Assembly (NCBI GenBank): GCA_963837365.1
Contig: CAWIMW010000001.1
Span: forward strand, 434,001 to 498,000
Reading direction: 5' to 3'
Origin: CAWBXL01 sp963837365
GTDB taxonomy: Bacteria > Acidobacteriota > Terriglobia > Terriglobales > Acidobacteriaceae
DNA: 64,000 bases
The position numbers and the translations under genes are program-made. The notes below the pieces were generated by a model. It ran no database searches. It worked only from the letters and a program-made list of their open reading frames with translations, and was not told where the DNA came from. Of the stretch, positions 62,611-64,000 are shown piece after piece. Position 1 is the stretch's first letter. Every line of letters starts with the position of its first letter.

Positions 62611-63777
62611 GTGGCTACTGTCGAAATTCAGCGTCGTACAGCAACTCGTCCCACCTGGGCCGAAGTTTCCCTGGACAACTTGCGCCATAACTTCCGTGTG
62701 GTCGAAAAGCATGTCGGCTCTGGCGTGACCGTGTGCGCTGTAGTCAAAGCCGATGCTTATGGCCACGGTGCGGTGGAGTGTGCCAAGGCGTTGGAAAGCG
62801 AGGGGTCAGCCTGGTTTGGCGTTACATCTCTGGATGAAGCCATCCCCTTGCGTGACGCCGGCATTCGCGGACAGATCCTGCTGATGACCGGTTTCTGGCA
62901 GGGCGAAGAAGAAGAAATCGTCCGCTTAAAGCTCACTCCCACCGTCTGGGAATCCTCGCAAGTCGAGCTGATTGAGAAAGCCGCGGCAACGCTCAATACC
63001 GAAGCGAAGGTTCATCTCAAGGTGGACACCGGCATGGGCCGGCTCGGCGTAGGAGTGGACGGCCTGTCAGCCTTATGCTCGACGCTCAAGTCATCGCCTC
63101 ATGTGGCTTGTGAGGGTCTGTCAACCCATCTGGCATCTTCGGAAATTCTTGACGCTCCTTCTGTGGAGGAGCAAATTGCCAACTTTGAAAGTGCGCGGCG
63201 GATTGTGAATGAAGCCGGACTGAAGCCCAAGTTCATCCATACCGCGAACACCGGCGCGGTGATCTCAAGGCCCGAGACTTGGAACAACATGGTCCGTCCG
63301 GGAATTGCTTTGTATGGATACCACCTGCCCTTTGAGCGCGCGGGAAGGGAAGTCAGCGGCAAGAAGCTGCGCCTTCCGGTAAAACCAGTCCTGACCTGGA
63401 AGACTCGTATCCTAGCTTTACGAGATGTGCACGCGAACCAGGCGCTGGGCTACGGCGGCATCTACGTCACCAAAGCCCCGGCGCGGGTTGCGGTCCTTCC
63501 CGTCGGGTATGCGGACGGGCTGAACCGGCACATCTCTTCTCATGGCCGGGTCATCGTCCGGGAAAACTTCGCGCCGATTGTAGGCCGCATCTCGATGGAT
63601 CTTACTTTGGTGGATGTCACAGGGCTGCCGGGAGTTGCGGTGGGAGACGAAGTGGTGCTTCTCGGCGCACTTGATGGACTAAGTGTGGATGCGCGTGTGC
63701 ATGCGACATTGGCCGATACGGTTGTCTATGAAATCTTGTGCGGTATTTCAAAACGCGTACCAAGAAGGCATGCGTAA
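62611..63777 (+). CDS. alr: Alanine racemase
   Basis: 388 aa, usual length. The PLP lysine is Lys46 in VCAVVKADAYGHGAV. Other conserved blocks: HLKVDTGMGRLGV, LSTHLASSE, NTGAVISRPETWNNMVRPGIALYGY, ALGYGGIYVTKAPARVAVLPVGYADGLNR and VGRISMDLTLVDVTG. Interconverts L- and D-alanine for peptidoglycan. The GTG at 62611 is chosen because the conserved N-terminus begins soon after; no ribosome-binding site is visible, in line with leaderless expression. Confidence 0.95.
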   Translation: MATVEIQRRTATRPTWAEVSLDNLRHNFRVVEKHVGSGVTVCAVVKADAYGHGAVECAKALESEGSAWFGVTSLDEAIPLRDAGIRGQILLMTGFWQGEEEEIVRLKLTPTVWESSQVELIEKAAATLNTEAKVHLKVDTGMGRLGVGVDGLSALCSTLKSSPHVACEGLSTHLASSEILDAPSVEEQIANFESARRIVNEAGLKPKFIHTANTGAVISRPETWNNMVRPGIALYGYHLPFERAGREVSGKKLRLPVKPVLTWKTRILALRDVHANQALGYGGIYVTKAPARVAVLPVGYADGLNRHISSHGRVIVRENFAPIVGRISMDLTLVDVTGLPGVAVGDEVVLLGALDGLSVDARVHATLADTVVYEILCGISKRVPRRHA

Positions 63778-63841
63778 GCGGTTCCCGTGTGGAGACAAAG
63801 CTTGCCCTGTCTGTCCAGGATTTTTCTCGAGACCAAGACAC

Positions 63842-63857
63842 GCGGGGCAAGCCCCGC
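63842..63857. repeat. REP-like GC hairpin downstream of alr
   Basis: GCGGGGC-AA-GCCCCGC, a 7-bp stem with a two-base centre, about 65 bp beyond the alr stop. It resembles small dispersed palindromes and may help end the alr transcript, but no T-run follows. Confidence 0.5.
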
Positions 63858-63974
63858 CTTCACACAACCTGAATCGTTCAACGGGTAAAACTGGCTTGCG
63901 AATGCCTTAAAATCGCGCTTCGCTGCGCTTAGCACGACCGTTCGCCAAAAAATTGCTATATTTTTGACCAGAGC

Positions 63975-64000
63975 ATGCCTTCACGCTACGCCCAATGGAT
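63975..64000 (+). CDS. Possible start of a further gene at the window edge
   Basis: ATG at 63975 opens a frame (MPSRYAQW) that runs off the window. TATATT lies 12 bases upstream. Too short to identify, and it could be a chance start. Confidence 0.2.

Overview
The window reads as a chromosomal stretch of a mesophilic acidobacterium, most likely of the Terriglobia/subdivision 1 type. The reasons are moderate GC, several Tat-exported proteins with RRxFLK signals, a VWFA protein of the type common in Acidobacteria, MBOAT and SGNH/TPR proteins, an Lhr-type helicase, a System II cytochrome c maturation pair, and intergenic palindromes of the CACAGAGG and AAGGACGC types. This is inferred from protein character only; no rRNA, tRNA or CRISPR array was seen.

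Layout. (1) 1-7670, minus strand: an operon-like series of exported carbohydrate-related proteins (Tat protein fragment, beta-helix protein, amidohydrolase, two glycosidase-like proteins, a CBM9-like protein). (2) 8001-15741: a divergent sugar-phosphate cluster with a GatZ/KbaZ-family protein, two paralogous PfkB kinases, a GH36-type alpha-galactosidase, an AgaS-type SIS isomerase and a DeoR-family repressor. Together these suggest uptake and breakdown of alpha-galactosides or galactosaminides through tagatose phosphates. (3) 15914-22532: a broken amino-acid permease fused to the start region of a fatty acyl-AMP ligase and its acyl carrier protein, a YwiC-like membrane protein, a small cytochrome c, an MBOAT acyltransferase and a VWFA protein.

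(4) 22556-42832 is the most striking part: a locus dedicated to multihaem cytochromes. Three minus-strand transcription blocks carry a 16-haem cytochrome with an NHL beta-propeller, a tetrahaem cytochrome with a parvulin-type isomerase, and an outer-membrane beta-barrel with a second NHL propeller, a 12-haem cytochrome, a TPR protein and an SGNH/TPR protein. Divergent from these are ResB and CcsA, which attach haem to cytochromes, followed by a histidine kinase and an NtrC-type regulator. A converging pair encodes a second TPR paralogue and a glutamyl-tRNA-reductase-like protein that has lost both its catalytic cysteine and its NADPH domain. The set resembles porin-cytochrome/extracellular cytochrome-filament loci and is the best candidate for an undescribed system.

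(5) 43542-49847: serine beta-lactamase-like hydrolase, GH8 xylanase-type enzyme, L,D-transpeptidase, M23 peptidase and an FHA-GAF-sigma54 activator. (6) 50192-57751: Lhr helicase, a PIN-toxin module with an unrecognised antitoxin, and a molybdopterin oxidoreductase. Lhr and the oxidoreductase each contain in-frame peptides that appear to derive from dispersed repeats. (7) 57839-63777: BamA, a Skp/OmpH chaperone, a TonB-like protein and alanine racemase, i.e. envelope biogenesis housekeeping.
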